Shown here piece after piece: positions 34,879 to 43,110 of a DNA stretch of 59,725 nt (the stretch's first letter is position 1; every line of letters begins with the position of its first letter). The stretch comes from Chthoniobacteraceae bacterium (GTDB lineage Bacteria > Verrucomicrobiota > Verrucomicrobiia > Chthoniobacterales > Chthoniobacteraceae). A program made the translations under genes and the position numbers. The notes beneath the pieces are model-generated. The model was not told the origin of the DNA. It saw only the letters and a program-made list of their open reading frames with translations, and ran no database searches. The stretch lies in contig CANIWM010000030.1 in NCBI GenBank assembly GCA_947471505.1, positions 1 to 59,725 of the forward strand, read 5' to 3'.

Positions 34879-35799
34879 ATGAGCGCCGCAATCATCATTC
34901 CCGCTTACAATGCTGCGGCATTTCTCGCTGAGGCGATTAAAAGCGCGCTGGTGCAGACGCATCCGGCTGCGCAAGTCATCGTCGTGGACGATGGCAGCAC
35001 GGACGAAACGGCGACGGTGGCTAAGGAATTCGGCGACGCTGTGATGCTGCTGCGCCAGCCCAATGCGGGTGTATCCGCAGCCCGCAACTTCGGCGCGGCG
35101 CAGACGTCCGCCGACTGGTTGCTGTTCCTCGATGCGGACGATCGTTTGCGGCCTTATGCTTTGAAAACGCTCCTGGCGCGCGCCGCTGAATCGCCGCTCG
35201 GGTGCATTTACGGGCAAAGCGTGGACTTCACTGCGAACGGCCGCTTTGAAATGGAACACGGCTCGTGTGCGATGCAAGGTGCGGTGCCGCTCGGCGCGCG
35301 GGTGGCATTCTGGAAAGCCCCAATCGCCACGCCGGGCGCGGCGATCATTCTACGGGATGTAATTGAGCGCGTCGGCGGATGGAACCCACTGTTCAACACG
35401 ACTGCCGATCGGGACCTGTGGTGCCGCATCGGGACGGTTATGGAGTTCGGATTTGTCCATGATGTCGTCGTCGAACGCCGAATTCACGAGACAAACATGT
35501 CGTCGGACAAGAATCGCGGGAGGCGTCAGGCTGTGGAGGTGCAACTCGCCTTTCTAGAGTGGTGCTCGGCGCGTGGCGTGGACACGGCATTTCTCGAAAC
35601 CTCCGAGCCGGAGATTTTTGAGCGAAATGCAAATCGAGCGATTGAAGAACGTGCATTCGAGGCTGCGGCGTGGATTGCCGATGAAGCGGAGCAGCGCGGC
35701 ATTCAATCGGATGCGCTCTCCCGCGCACGGAGACTCGCTGGGATGCCCGGACTCGCCCGCGACATGGAGCTCAGGGTGAGGGAATTCATCGGCTTGTGA
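34879..35799 (+). CDS. Family 2 glycosyltransferase
   Basis: The 306-residue GT-A enzyme starts at ATG 34879 with a GGAG ribosome-binding site about 9 bases upstream. Motifs: AIIIPAYNAAAFLAEAI, VVDDGSTDETATV, NAGVSAARNFGAA and the metal site LLFLDADDRLRP. AIILRDVIERVGGWNPLF is the acceptor-side region. A helical tail of about 100 residues follows, unlike its neighbours. It probably adds one sugar of the repeat unit. It is the first intact gene after the IS and MITE insertion and overlaps the next gene by 4 bases. Confidence 0.88.
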   Translation: MSAAIIIPAYNAAAFLAEAIKSALVQTHPAAQVIVVDDGSTDETATVAKEFGDAVMLLRQPNAGVSAARNFGAAQTSADWLLFLDADDRLRPYALKTLLARAAESPLGCIYGQSVDFTANGRFEMEHGSCAMQGAVPLGARVAFWKAPIATPGAAIILRDVIERVGGWNPLFNTTADRDLWCRIGTVMEFGFVHDVVVERRIHETNMSSDKNRGRRQAVEVQLAFLEWCSARGVDTAFLETSEPEIFERNANRAIEERAFEAAAWIADEAEQRGIQSDALSRARRLAGMPGLARDMELRVREFIGL

Positions 35800-36707
35800 G
35801 TGCACCATTTTTCAGCGTGGTGACGCCTTCGTGGAATCAGGGCGACTGGATCGAAGGCTGCATCCAGAGCGTTCTGGCACAGGGCTCGGCGGATTTTGAG
35901 CACATCGTTTTCGACAATTGCTCGACCGATTCCACTGCGTCCGTCCTCGCTCGGCATTCGCATCTCATCACTCGTGTGGAAAAGGATGGTGGGCAGTCCA
36001 ACGCGCTCAACAAAGCTTTCGCCCTCGCGCGCGGGGAAATCATCTGCTGGCTGAATGCCGACGACCAATATTTGCCAGGCGCGTTCGACATCGTACGGCG
36101 GGAATTCGCAAATCCAGGCGTCGATGTGATCTTCGGCGATTGCGAGGAAGACCTCTGCGACGGCAAACCACCGCGAATCCGCCACGCCCGATTTGAGCAC
36201 CGCGAGGACATGCTCATTTGGTGGGAAAAGCGCACCGACCTTCTCCAGCCCGCTGTCTTTTTTCGTCGTAGCCTGCTCGCCGAAGTCGGTCCGCTCCGCG
36301 AAGACCTGCACCTCATCATGGACACCGAATTGTGGTGGCGCATGAGCGAGCGTCATCGTTTCCACCATGTGGACGCCGCGCTCGCACGACAACAGCGCCA
36401 GCCCGATTCCAAGACGGTGAAAACCGTCGCGCGCATCTACGAGGAGAAAGACCGCCTCTTCACGCCATTGCTCGCCGATGCCGAACCAAACCGCATCACC
36501 GCCAACCGCCGCGCCCGCCGTGACGGGATGGCCCGCCGCTGGCTGGGGCTGGCACAATCCGCCCTTACAAAGAACCGCGGAATTGCGAAAGATTTTCTTT
36601 GGCGCGCATTTCGCGAGAACCGCTTCGTGGTTGCCTGGCCGTCTTGGTGGAAAGCATGGCTTTTAGCTGTGTGGCCAATCGTCGGTGCGCCGGAGGACTT
36701 TGAATAG
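35796..36707 (+). CDS. Family 2 glycosyltransferase
   Basis: The 303-residue protein begins with GTG 35796 (VSAPFFSVVTPSWNQGDWIE). GT2 landmarks are IVFDNCSTDSTASV, DGGQSNALNKAFA and CWLNADDQYLPGA, placing it in the same WLN(S/A)DD subgroup as the enzymes at 31005 and 32666. The C-terminus has an amphipathic to hydrophobic stretch (VVAWPSWWKAWLLAVWPIVG) that could touch the membrane. It is followed after 42 bases by another GT2-like gene. Confidence 0.87.
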   Translation: MSAPFFSVVTPSWNQGDWIEGCIQSVLAQGSADFEHIVFDNCSTDSTASVLARHSHLITRVEKDGGQSNALNKAFALARGEIICWLNADDQYLPGAFDIVRREFANPGVDVIFGDCEEDLCDGKPPRIRHARFEHREDMLIWWEKRTDLLQPAVFFRRSLLAEVGPLREDLHLIMDTELWWRMSERHRFHHVDAALARQQRQPDSKTVKTVARIYEEKDRLFTPLLADAEPNRITANRRARRDGMARRWLGLAQSALTKNRGIAKDFLWRAFRENRFVVAWPSWWKAWLLAVWPIVGAPEDFE

Positions 36708-36749
36708 TTGAATTGAAATGACGTTTTTCCATTCGGCGCCATTCCTCGA

Positions 36750-37541
36750 ATGATAACCAACCCACAAATTGTCGCCATCATGCTCGTGCGCAACGAGGAC
36801 AAGTTCCTCCGGCGGGCTGCGCTCAATATCCTCGGCTTTTGCGACCGCATTTTAATTGCGGATCATCAGTCGCAAGATGGAACGGCGGAGATTTGCGAGG
36901 AACTCGCGCGCACTTCGCCGAAGTTTGAGATTTACCGCATTCGCGATCCTCGGGAGTCCCACGAGATGCTCGTCCCGCTTGCGAATACCAAGACGTGGGT
37001 GTTTGGCGTGGACGGCGATGAAATCTACGATCCAGCCGGACTCACGAAAGTGCGCGCACGTCTTCACGCGGGCGAGTGGGACAATTGGTGGGTCGTCTTT
37101 GGCAATGTGCTGAATTGCGACGTGCTCGATGAATCCGCGCGGACCGCGAGCGGCTGGTTTGCGCCGCCGTGCCGGAGCATGACGAAGCTCTACAATTTCG
37201 CCGCGGTCGAGCGTCTCGATCCCGCGACAAAGCATCGGCTGCACGGGAAAAACAACGTCTTTAATCCCGGGTGGGACGGAGTGAAATCGCGCTGGGAAAT
37301 GTACAAGGAAGTCGCGTGGGACGACTCTGAGTTTCGAGCGCTGCACACGTGCTGGATGCCGCGCAGTTCGCTCGACGAGAACACTTCGCGCCGCAACGTG
37401 ACCGAAAGCCTCGGCCTGCGAAACCGCTTGCGCGCAGCGTTTGCGCGGCTGACGGGGCAGAAGAGCGAGTCCGACTACAAAGCGGAAAAATACAGACGTG
37501 GCGAATACGCCACGGTCGATGCATCGCCGTTTTTGAAATGA
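36750..37541 (+). CDS. Family 2-like glycosyltransferase
   Basis: The 263-residue protein has a GT-A core: IVAIMLVRNEDKFLRRAALN, ILIADHQSQDGTAEI and WVFGVDGDEIYDPAG, where DGDE serves as the metal-binding motif. This RNE-type N-terminus is found in LPS core-type transferases such as WaaE relatives. RALHTCWMPRSS and the basic tail are subgroup features I cannot interpret. It likely adds a sugar to the glycan. Confidence 0.75.
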   Translation: MITNPQIVAIMLVRNEDKFLRRAALNILGFCDRILIADHQSQDGTAEICEELARTSPKFEIYRIRDPRESHEMLVPLANTKTWVFGVDGDEIYDPAGLTKVRARLHAGEWDNWWVVFGNVLNCDVLDESARTASGWFAPPCRSMTKLYNFAAVERLDPATKHRLHGKNNVFNPGWDGVKSRWEMYKEVAWDDSEFRALHTCWMPRSSLDENTSRRNVTESLGLRNRLRAAFARLTGQKSESDYKAEKYRRGEYATVDASPFLK

Positions 37542-37583
37542 ATTACCAGGCGCGCTTGAATTTGAGCGTGTTTCGCCATTCGT

Positions 37584-37599
37584 TCCCGATTAATCGGGA
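37584..37599. promoter_or_regulatory. 16-bp perfect palindrome upstream of methyltransferase gene
   Basis: TCCCGATTAATCGGGA is a perfect palindrome centred 27 bases before the ATG at 37618. Such a site could bind a dimeric regulator; alternatively it is a short hairpin ending the preceding transcript. No second copy was noticed in this window. Confidence 0.35.
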
Positions 37600-37617
37600 T
37601 CATTCGTCATTCCACAC

Positions 37618-38199
37618 ATGCCCATCGACCTGAACCAATTTGCCATGAATCCCGAGGAGACGGCTCTTTTGAAAGAGCTCGTCGGCTCGGCACAACCGAA
37701 ACGCATCGCCGAGTTCGGCAGCGGACTCACCACGCGTTTTTGGGCCGAACTTGCTCCGGAAGCGCGCATCACGACTTGGGATAATTACCCCGAGTGGATC
37801 GCGGAGCTGAAGACGGCATTTGCCGATGCGCCGTGGCTGCCGCGCGTGGATTGGCGGGAATATAGTGTCACGCCGGAAGGCCCGCGCAGTGTGGAGAAAG
37901 ACGCCGTGCCTTGGGATGGCGAGCCCTTCGATTTCCTCTTCCTCGATGGCCCGCGCTCGGCGCATCCGCAAAACTTCGGTCGCACCGGCACTTTCCGCTT
38001 CGCCACGAAATACGCTGCGCCCGGCGCGCTCATCGTCTGGCACGACGCCCACCGCCCGCACGAACGCGAAATCGCAAAGAAATACTTCGGCCACTGCGCG
38101 CGGAGACGTCGCAATAGTGTTGGGTGGTGCAAATGGGAAAAGCCGTGCTGTGTCGGAGGAATGTCCGCCGCTCTGCGCCGGATGAATCCCTTTGCGTGA
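37618..38199 (+). CDS. Class I SAM-dependent methyltransferase-like protein
   Basis: The 193-residue protein has a SAM motif I (RIAEFGSGLTTRFWAEL), a motif II-like acidic residue (ITTWDNYPEWIAEL) and a motif around FDFLFLDGPRSAHP, in the order of class I methyltransferases. GALIVWHDAHRPHEREIAKK follows. It may methylate a glycan sugar, in line with neighbouring transferases, or be a small unassigned methyltransferase. It has its own upstream region and ends the first glycan block before the toxin-antitoxin-rich island. Confidence 0.65.
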   Translation: MPIDLNQFAMNPEETALLKELVGSAQPKRIAEFGSGLTTRFWAELAPEARITTWDNYPEWIAELKTAFADAPWLPRVDWREYSVTPEGPRSVEKDAVPWDGEPFDFLFLDGPRSAHPQNFGRTGTFRFATKYAAPGALIVWHDAHRPHEREIAKKYFGHCARRRRNSVGWCKWEKPCCVGGMSAALRRMNPFA

Positions 38200-38236
38200 G
38201 TGTTGCGGCAGGATTGATTTTGAGTAACGTCCAAGT

Positions 38237-38557
38237 GTGATTTTCACCCATCCGCATCAACGAAACGACTGGATCGCACTCGCGATGGCGATGAAAATTG
38301 CCGAGCGGTTACGACACGAGGCGACGCTCGTGAAGAAGGCCCAAGCGTGGATTGTTGGATTGCAACAAAAAGGGCGCGATTATGCTGCGCACCGCGAGTG
38401 GGAAGAGATTTTGAATACGCGGTCTGCTGCCGAAATCGCGAACATACTCGTTATGGAAAACGAGGAAGGACAACGGCTGCGGAGCTCCCATCCGTTTAAG
38501 GGAGTTATCACGGAGGCTGAACGACTCGCGATCATTGAAGACGCTTACGCTAGCTGA
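38237..38557 (+). CDS. Unnamed module, small partner protein (copy A)
   Basis: The 106-residue protein starts with GTG 38237 and is a clear paralogue of 40860-41186. Both start IFTHPH/TFTHPH-RNDWIALAMA and end with EEGQRLRSSxPF and a short helix (ERLAIIEDAY, ERRAILESAF). I recall similar small proteins next to nucleotidyltransferase genes, but no function. The gene overlaps its nucleotidyltransferase partner by 23 bases, exactly as in copy B. An antitoxin-like role is inferred from this arrangement. Confidence 0.6.
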   Translation: MIFTHPHQRNDWIALAMAMKIAERLRHEATLVKKAQAWIVGLQQKGRDYAAHREWEEILNTRSAAEIANILVMENEEGQRLRSSHPFKGVITEAERLAIIEDAYAS

Positions 38558-38837
38558 ACTGCACGACGCGCTCGACCGATGCCGAGAATTGACGGGCATC
38601 GTCGATTTTATCGTGGTTGGTAGCCAGGCGATTCTCGGGTCGTTTGAAGACGCGCCGAGCAAGCTACGGACTTCGCAAGACATCGACTTGTTCCCAAGGA
38701 GTGGCGCGACTGCCGAAATCAATCGACGTATTCTTGGCGCTGTCGGGCCGGAGTCCGACTTTGAAACCGAGCACGGATTTTACATCGAGCCCGTCGGCGA
38801 GTGGACGGTGATGCGGAAAATTATCCCGTTCGGATGA
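38535..38837 (+). pseudogene. Truncated nucleotidyltransferase-like partner (copy A)
   Basis: The TTG start at 38535 and the N-terminal 90 residues match the first half of the 182-residue protein at 41164: FIVVGSQAILGSF versus FVVVGSVAIVGSF, the DIDLF/DIDVF motif, and HGFYIEPVGEWT versus HDFYIEPVGEWT. The copy then diverges and stops at 100 residues, so the C-terminal half is missing. GSxAI with DIDxF is the metal-binding core of a minimal nucleotidyltransferase (MNT-like) fold. It is probably non-functional. Confidence 0.6.
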
Positions 38838-39106
38838 GTGTGTTCTCGAAAGTTTGGTTTGCTGGTTGGATGCTCACGGTGGCTGTGTGGGGAGTGTTCG
38901 TGTTTCGTGATAATCGGAGTAGTGCTCAATCTAGTGGGCGCGAATCGAAGTTGCAGCGTTCCGTATTCGGGATGCTTTCATATGTCGGAAGTCGAGCTAT
39001 TTTACTTTTCGGACTATGGCCGATTGTTCCATTCATCGGAGTGTGGCTATTGAGCACAGCATCAACCAATCGCACTGAGAAGAAGTCCGGCCCCGAGTCG
39101 CAATAG
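38834..39106 (+). CDS. Small two-helix membrane protein
   Basis: The 90-residue ORF starts at ATG 38834, overlapping the stop of the truncated partner gene (ATGA). It has two hydrophobic helices (VWFAGWMLTVAVWGVFVF and AILLFGLWPIVPFIGVWLL) separated by a polar loop, and a charged C-terminus. No family is recognised. It lies four bases before the toroid-like gene at 39111 and may be part of the same transcript. Confidence 0.45.
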   Translation: MSVFSKVWFAGWMLTVAVWGVFVFRDNRSSAQSSGRESKLQRSVFGMLSYVGSRAILLFGLWPIVPFIGVWLLSTASTNRTEKKSGPESQ

Positions 39107-39110
39107 ATCC

Positions 39111-40217
39111 ATGACCCTCGACCTCTCCACCTACCGCGCGATCGAAGACAGCGTTCCGCAGTTTCTCAAATCGCTCAAGCTCGGCGAGCAAGCTGGGCGG
39201 TATCTGCTTTGCAAGCGCGGCGCTACGCAGCTCGGGCGCGAGATGGGGCTGGGGTGGAGCTGTTTTGTGCTAAAGACGCTCCACATGCTCGGGCGGTGGG
39301 ATTTGCTGGAGCGCGAGGAGCGCGAGTATTGGGTCGAGTTCATTCAGGACTACCAGCGCACGGATGGCGACGGCTTCTTTGAGGACCCGCCGGAAATCGC
39401 CTATCTCCGCAAGCCTCCCGCGATTTCCGCGCGGCTGCTCGGGCTCATCGGCAAAGCGCCGTATCGTCCCGATCCGCAGAGCATCCTGCTCGCGGAGACA
39501 AAGCAGGCCATCGCCACGCTTGCGGAAGTCGGCGGAGAGGCGCGCAGGCCGTTTCGCGGATTCCCGCAAAAGCCCGAGCGCGTGCAGCAGTGGCTGGAAT
39601 CGCAAGACTGGTCGCGCCCGTGGGGAGCGGGCGGGCAGAGCGCGGGGATGGTTGTCTTTATAAAGACGCAGGCTCCCGCGTTCATGCCACAGCGCGATGT
39701 GGACGATCTGCTCGACGTCTGCCGCGATTTCTATGCCGGCCTCGCGGACCCGGCCACGGGCGCGTATTTCCGTGGGTCCGTGCCCGAGCATGGCGAGTTG
39801 GTGAACGGCGCGATGAAAGTGCTCATGGCGCTCGACTGGCTCGACATGCCCATCCACTACCCCGACCGCCTCGCCGCCACCGTCCTCGCCGCGCCGCCCG
39901 CGCAGACCGGGTGTCACCTCGTCGATGCCATCTACGTCATCCACCGCGCCTTGTGCGGACACGGAGGCGAGTTCAAGGCCGACGCCGCCACCGTGGCGTT
40001 TTGCAAAAATACCGCCGCCCAATTCGCCGCGCACGCCAACGAAGACGGCGGTTTCTCCTTCTACGCCCGCAAAGCGCAGACCAACTACTACGGCGTCCCC
40101 GTCTCGCGCGGCCTGGAGGAAAGCGACGTGCAAGGCACCTGTCTCCTCGTATGGGCGCTCTCGATGATGGCGCAGATGTGCGGCGTTGATGCACGTTGGA
40201 AGACGATGCGGCCATAA
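39111..40217 (+). CDS. Alpha/alpha-toroid-like protein of unknown function
   Basis: The 368-residue protein contains several helix-turn units like terpene-cyclase or prenyltransferase (squalene-hopene type) toroids: GRYLLCKRGATQLGREMGLG, WVEFIQDYQRTDGDGFFEDP, FYAGLADPATGAYFRGSVPE and FAAHANEDGGFSFYARKAQT. Each DxxGxF-like turn resembles the repeat of six-hairpin alpha barrels. No obvious DxDD or metal site is present. The gene is flanked by toxin-antitoxin-like genes but also resembles glycan-cluster enzymes; its role is unknown. Confidence 0.55.
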   Translation: MTLDLSTYRAIEDSVPQFLKSLKLGEQAGRYLLCKRGATQLGREMGLGWSCFVLKTLHMLGRWDLLEREEREYWVEFIQDYQRTDGDGFFEDPPEIAYLRKPPAISARLLGLIGKAPYRPDPQSILLAETKQAIATLAEVGGEARRPFRGFPQKPERVQQWLESQDWSRPWGAGGQSAGMVVFIKTQAPAFMPQRDVDDLLDVCRDFYAGLADPATGAYFRGSVPEHGELVNGAMKVLMALDWLDMPIHYPDRLAATVLAAPPAQTGCHLVDAIYVIHRALCGHGGEFKADAATVAFCKNTAAQFAAHANEDGGFSFYARKAQTNYYGVPVSRGLEESDVQGTCLLVWALSMMAQMCGVDARWKTMRP

Positions 40218-40266
40218 GCCCAACCAACGTCTTGCCCAAACACGCCCCCCAAAATACACTCACACC

Positions 40267-40863
40267 ATGACTGCGACACTCACACGTTCACAAAACCGTG
40301 CAGACACCGGGCCGAAGCGAATGCGCTGCACCGTGCGCGACTATTACCGCATGGGCGAGGCCGGAGTTTTCCACCCCGAACGTCGCTACGAGCTGCTCGA
40401 CGGCGACATCATCCTTATGCAACCCATCGGAGAATCTCACGCTGACAGCCACGACTGGCTCAACGAAGCACTCATCACCCGACTCCACGGCCAATACCGC
40501 CTCCGCACACAAAACCCCGTCCGCCTCGACAACTATTCCGAGCCTCAGCCCGACTTCGCCGTGCTCAAGCTCCGCAAAGACGGCTACCGCACCGCCCACC
40601 CCGGCCCCGGCGACACCTTGCTTGTCATCGAACTCGCCGCCTCCAGCCTCGCCTACGACATTGGCAAAAAACAACGCGCCTACGCAAAAGCAGGCATCCC
40701 CGAGTATTGGGTCGTGGACCTCGCCGGCAAGCAACTCCACGTCTTCCGCAAGCCCGCCACCATCGGCTACGCCCAAGTGCAAGTGCTCGATGAAAACGAC
40801 GAGATCGAATCCACGATGGCAAAAGGACTGCGCTTCACCGTGCGCGAGATGGTGGGCAAATGA
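40267..40863 (+). CDS. Uma2-family PD-(D/E)XK nuclease-like protein
   Basis: The 198-residue protein starts at ATG 40267 (MTATLTRSQNRADTGPKRMR). The Uma2 pattern is visible: YELLDGDIILMQPIGESHAD, EPQPDFAVLK, TLLVIELAASSLAYDIGKKQ and AYAKAGIPEYWVVDLAGKQL, i.e. the D, ExA/K and helix of the restriction-endonuclease-like fold. This family is greatly expanded in filamentous cyanobacteria and PVC genomes, with poorly known function. It overlaps the next gene by 4 bases. Confidence 0.88.
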   Translation: MTATLTRSQNRADTGPKRMRCTVRDYYRMGEAGVFHPERRYELLDGDIILMQPIGESHADSHDWLNEALITRLHGQYRLRTQNPVRLDNYSEPQPDFAVLKLRKDGYRTAHPGPGDTLLVIELAASSLAYDIGKKQRAYAKAGIPEYWVVDLAGKQLHVFRKPATIGYAQVQVLDENDEIESTMAKGLRFTVREMVGK

Positions 40864-41186
40864 CCTTCACCCATCCACACGAACGCAACGACTGGATCGC
40901 CCTCGCGATGGCGCGGATCGTCGCGCGGAGGCTTCGCGAGAATCCCGCGCTCGTGGAAAAAGGCCGCGAGCGAATCCTTGCTTCGCGCGAACGAGGACGA
41001 GATTTCTCTGCTTATAATGAGTGGGAGGAAATCATTCGGAAACTTCCCGTCGCCGCGATTGCCGAATTGCTTGAAGCGCAAACCGAGGAAGGGCAGCGAC
41101 TGCGTTCCTCGCGTCCGTTCATAGGACCACCGTTTATCTTGGACGAGGAAAGGAGAGCGATACTTGAAAGCGCTTTCGCTGAGTGA
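40860..41186 (+). CDS. Unnamed module, small partner protein (copy B)
   Basis: The 108-residue protein starts at ATG 40860 (ATGA overlap with the Uma2 gene) and is the paralogue of 38237-38557. The conserved body reads WIALAMARIVARRLRENPAL, ..YNEWEEIIRKLPVAAI.., EGQRLRSSRPF. It forms a two-gene module with the nucleotidyltransferase at 41164, overlapping by 23 bases in both copies. Its role is unknown; by position it is antitoxin-like. Confidence 0.6.
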   Translation: MTFTHPHERNDWIALAMARIVARRLRENPALVEKGRERILASRERGRDFSAYNEWEEIIRKLPVAAIAELLEAQTEEGQRLRSSRPFIGPPFILDEERRAILESAFAE

Positions 41187-41712
41187 CCTTCTCCTCGCGC
41201 TCGGCGAATGCGCGACGCTTACTGGCGACTCCGAGTTTGTCGTAGTTGGAAGCGTCGCGATTGTCGGCTCGTTTCCCGCCGCCCCGTCTGCCCTCCGGGT
41301 ATCCCATGACATCGACGTTTTTTCGATGCCAACCGTCACCCTCAAAAAGAATGAACTCATTTACGAACGGTTCGGGCCGGATAGCGAATTTGCCCGAGAG
41401 CACGATTTCTACATCGAGCCCGTCGGCGAATGGACGATGCTCACCTCGCTCCCCGGCTGGCAGGAGCGATTGGTAAAAGTCGTCGCTCCCGGCGCAATCG
41501 GCTGGTGCCTCTCGCCCCTCGACATCGCCTACAACAAAGCCGAAGCGGGCCGCGAAAAAGACATCGCGTATCTCGCCGAGCTTTTTAAAGCGGGCTACGT
41601 GCGGCCCTCGGAACTCAAAACCGCAATGGAAGCAGCGAACATCGCCCCCGAAGTCGCAGCCGTGGTGAATGGGCGTGTGAAAGCGGCCATCCAGCGCAAC
41701 ATCACCGCTTGA
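41164..41712 (+). CDS. Nucleotidyltransferase-like protein (DUF6036-type), copy B
   Basis: The 182-residue protein starts at TTG 41164. It has VVVGSVAIVGSFPAAPSALR followed by SHDIDVFSM, the G-S plus D-x-D pattern of minimal nucleotidyltransferases, then EHDFYIEPVGEWTML and the C-terminal helix LDIAYNKAEAGREKDIAYLA. Related proteins act as toxins or antitoxin-modifying enzymes in MNT systems, or are unassigned. It is full length, in contrast to copy A. The family name is from memory of the pattern. Confidence 0.65.
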   Translation: MKALSLSDLLLALGECATLTGDSEFVVVGSVAIVGSFPAAPSALRVSHDIDVFSMPTVTLKKNELIYERFGPDSEFAREHDFYIEPVGEWTMLTSLPGWQERLVKVVAPGAIGWCLSPLDIAYNKAEAGREKDIAYLAELFKAGYVRPSELKTAMEAANIAPEVAAVVNGRVKAAIQRNITA

Positions 41713-41743
41713 CCACACGATGCCCCGAGCAAACATTCGACGT

Positions 41744-41977
41744 ATGCAGACTTTACATTTTCACATCCCTGAACACTTCGTTTGGAGCGATCCCGAGCGC
41801 ATGGGGGGCAAACTCTGTTTTCGCGGCACTCGCGTTCCTGTCGATGCGCTCTTTGGCAATATGGAAGACGGAATGAGCCTTGATGAATTTCTCGATGCGT
41901 TTGAAGGCGTCACTCGCGAGCAAGCAGTCGGCACCTTGGAAGCCGCCCGCCTCGCAGTCCACGACGCAGCGGCATGA
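41744..41977 (+). CDS. DUF433-family antitoxin-like protein
   Basis: The ATG at 41744 (MQTLHFHIPEHFVWSDPERM) gives a 77-residue DUF433 protein; an ATG at 41720 would add eight residues. The diagnostic segment is GGKLCFRGTRVPVDALFGNM then GMSLDEFLDAFEGVTREQAV, a winged-helix type antitoxin. The next gene starts inside its stop (ATGA) and is a PIN-like toxin, the standard partner. Confidence 0.85.
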   Translation: MQTLHFHIPEHFVWSDPERMGGKLCFRGTRVPVDALFGNMEDGMSLDEFLDAFEGVTREQAVGTLEAARLAVHDAAA

Positions 41978-42297
41978 CTCGCGTCTTGTTCGACCACTGC
42001 GTTCCGAAACCCCTCCGCATCCAACTTCCAGGATTCGAAATTCGCACATGTTTCGAGGAAGGCTGGGAAGCTCTTCGCAACGGAGAACTCCTCGCTGCCG
42101 CTGAATCCGCCGGGTTCCAAGTTTTCGTCACAGCGGACAGAAACCTCCGCTACCAACAAAACCTAGCCAACCGGAGCATCGCAATCATCGAACTCCCTCG
42201 CAACCGCTTGAGCCTCCTCATCAGCCTCACCCCCGCAATCACTCAAGCACTCACTTCTATCGCTCCCGGCGGATACCTTGAGATTCCGATGCCTTGA
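41974..42297 (+). CDS. DUF5615 PIN-like toxin
   Basis: The 107-residue protein opens VLFDHCVPKPLRIQLPGFEI (acidic residue D of the PIN-like fold), with VFVTADRNLRYQQNLANRSI as the second acidic site and a C-terminal hydrophobic helix. It is the toxin half of the DUF433/DUF5615 pair, a VapBC-like module thought to cleave RNA. It is coupled by ATGA to the antitoxin gene. The NRxxxxxL-type helix at about 70-95 fits the family. Confidence 0.85.
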   Translation: MTRVLFDHCVPKPLRIQLPGFEIRTCFEEGWEALRNGELLAAAESAGFQVFVTADRNLRYQQNLANRSIAIIELPRNRLSLLISLTPAITQALTSIAPGGYLEIPMP

Positions 42298-42380
42298 TCG
42301 TGATCGAATCTCCCCCATACTTTCCCCTCGCCATCCCGCGATAAAGTGGCAGCGTCCCCGTCGCAAAACGCAACATCCTT

Positions 42381-43091
42381 ATGAAAGACGAATTCTCCAA
42401 CCGGCTCACTATGTTCAAAACCGCCCGCGACCTCCTCAATCTCCCCGAGAGGAAAGCAGTGTGGCTCAACGTCAACCCCACCATCTTCACCACCAAAGTC
42501 GCCGCGCTCGACCCCGCTATCGCCGCGCTGGAAGCCTTCTGCCAAGCGCACGGCGTGGACATCACCGGCGCTGCGGTGGACAAAGACAAAGAGGAAACCG
42601 ATGTCGAAAACGTCGCCTACAAACTCGGTCGCCTAAACGTCCAATGGTTCCGCGACCAAGGCGACGAGACGAACGCCGCAAAGTGCGACCTCAGCCTCAG
42701 CCAATGGCGCGGCCTCCGCGACCAGACCCTCATCCTCAAAGCCCGCGAAATCCGCGACCTCGCCCTCCCCATCGCCGCCACCCAGCAAGGCTTCGCCTAC
42801 GGCATCACCAGCTCCCTCGTCCAACAGTTCACCACGGAAGTGAACGAATACGAAGCAGTCGCCAACGCCCCCGCCGTCAGCATCGCCCAGCGCAAAGCCC
42901 GCACGCTCGGCCTCCGCGCCGAGTTCAAAAAAGTGGAAGCCAAGTTTGAAGGGCTCGACGACCTCATCCTCGCCTTCAACGAAACCGAAGCCGGACGCTC
43001 CCTCATCGCCGCGTATAAAGAAGCCCGCATCATTCGCGATGCGGGTCATGGGGCGAAGAAGCCGGTGGTGGTGACGCCGCCCGCCGCATAG
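42381..43091 (+). CDS. Hypothetical helical protein
   Basis: The 236-residue protein is predicted to be almost entirely helical and acidic or basic mixed, with no signal peptide and no cysteine cluster. It has segments such as ALDPAIAALEAFCQAHGVDI and VQWFRDQGDETNAAKCDLSL. I do not recognise a family. It stands alone 83 bases after the PIN-like toxin. Confidence 0.6.
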   Translation: MKDEFSNRLTMFKTARDLLNLPERKAVWLNVNPTIFTTKVAALDPAIAALEAFCQAHGVDITGAAVDKDKEETDVENVAYKLGRLNVQWFRDQGDETNAAKCDLSLSQWRGLRDQTLILKAREIRDLALPIAATQQGFAYGITSSLVQQFTTEVNEYEAVANAPAVSIAQRKARTLGLRAEFKKVEAKFEGLDDLILAFNETEAGRSLIAAYKEARIIRDAGHGAKKPVVVTPPAA

Positions 43092-43110
43092 CGCTGGGGA
43101 AAAGTCATCG

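Noticed and set aside
38834-39106. Membrane protein as type I toxin of the module
   Set aside because: Two helices and 90 residues, coupled to a truncated gene, give no evidence of toxicity; left as an unknown small membrane protein.
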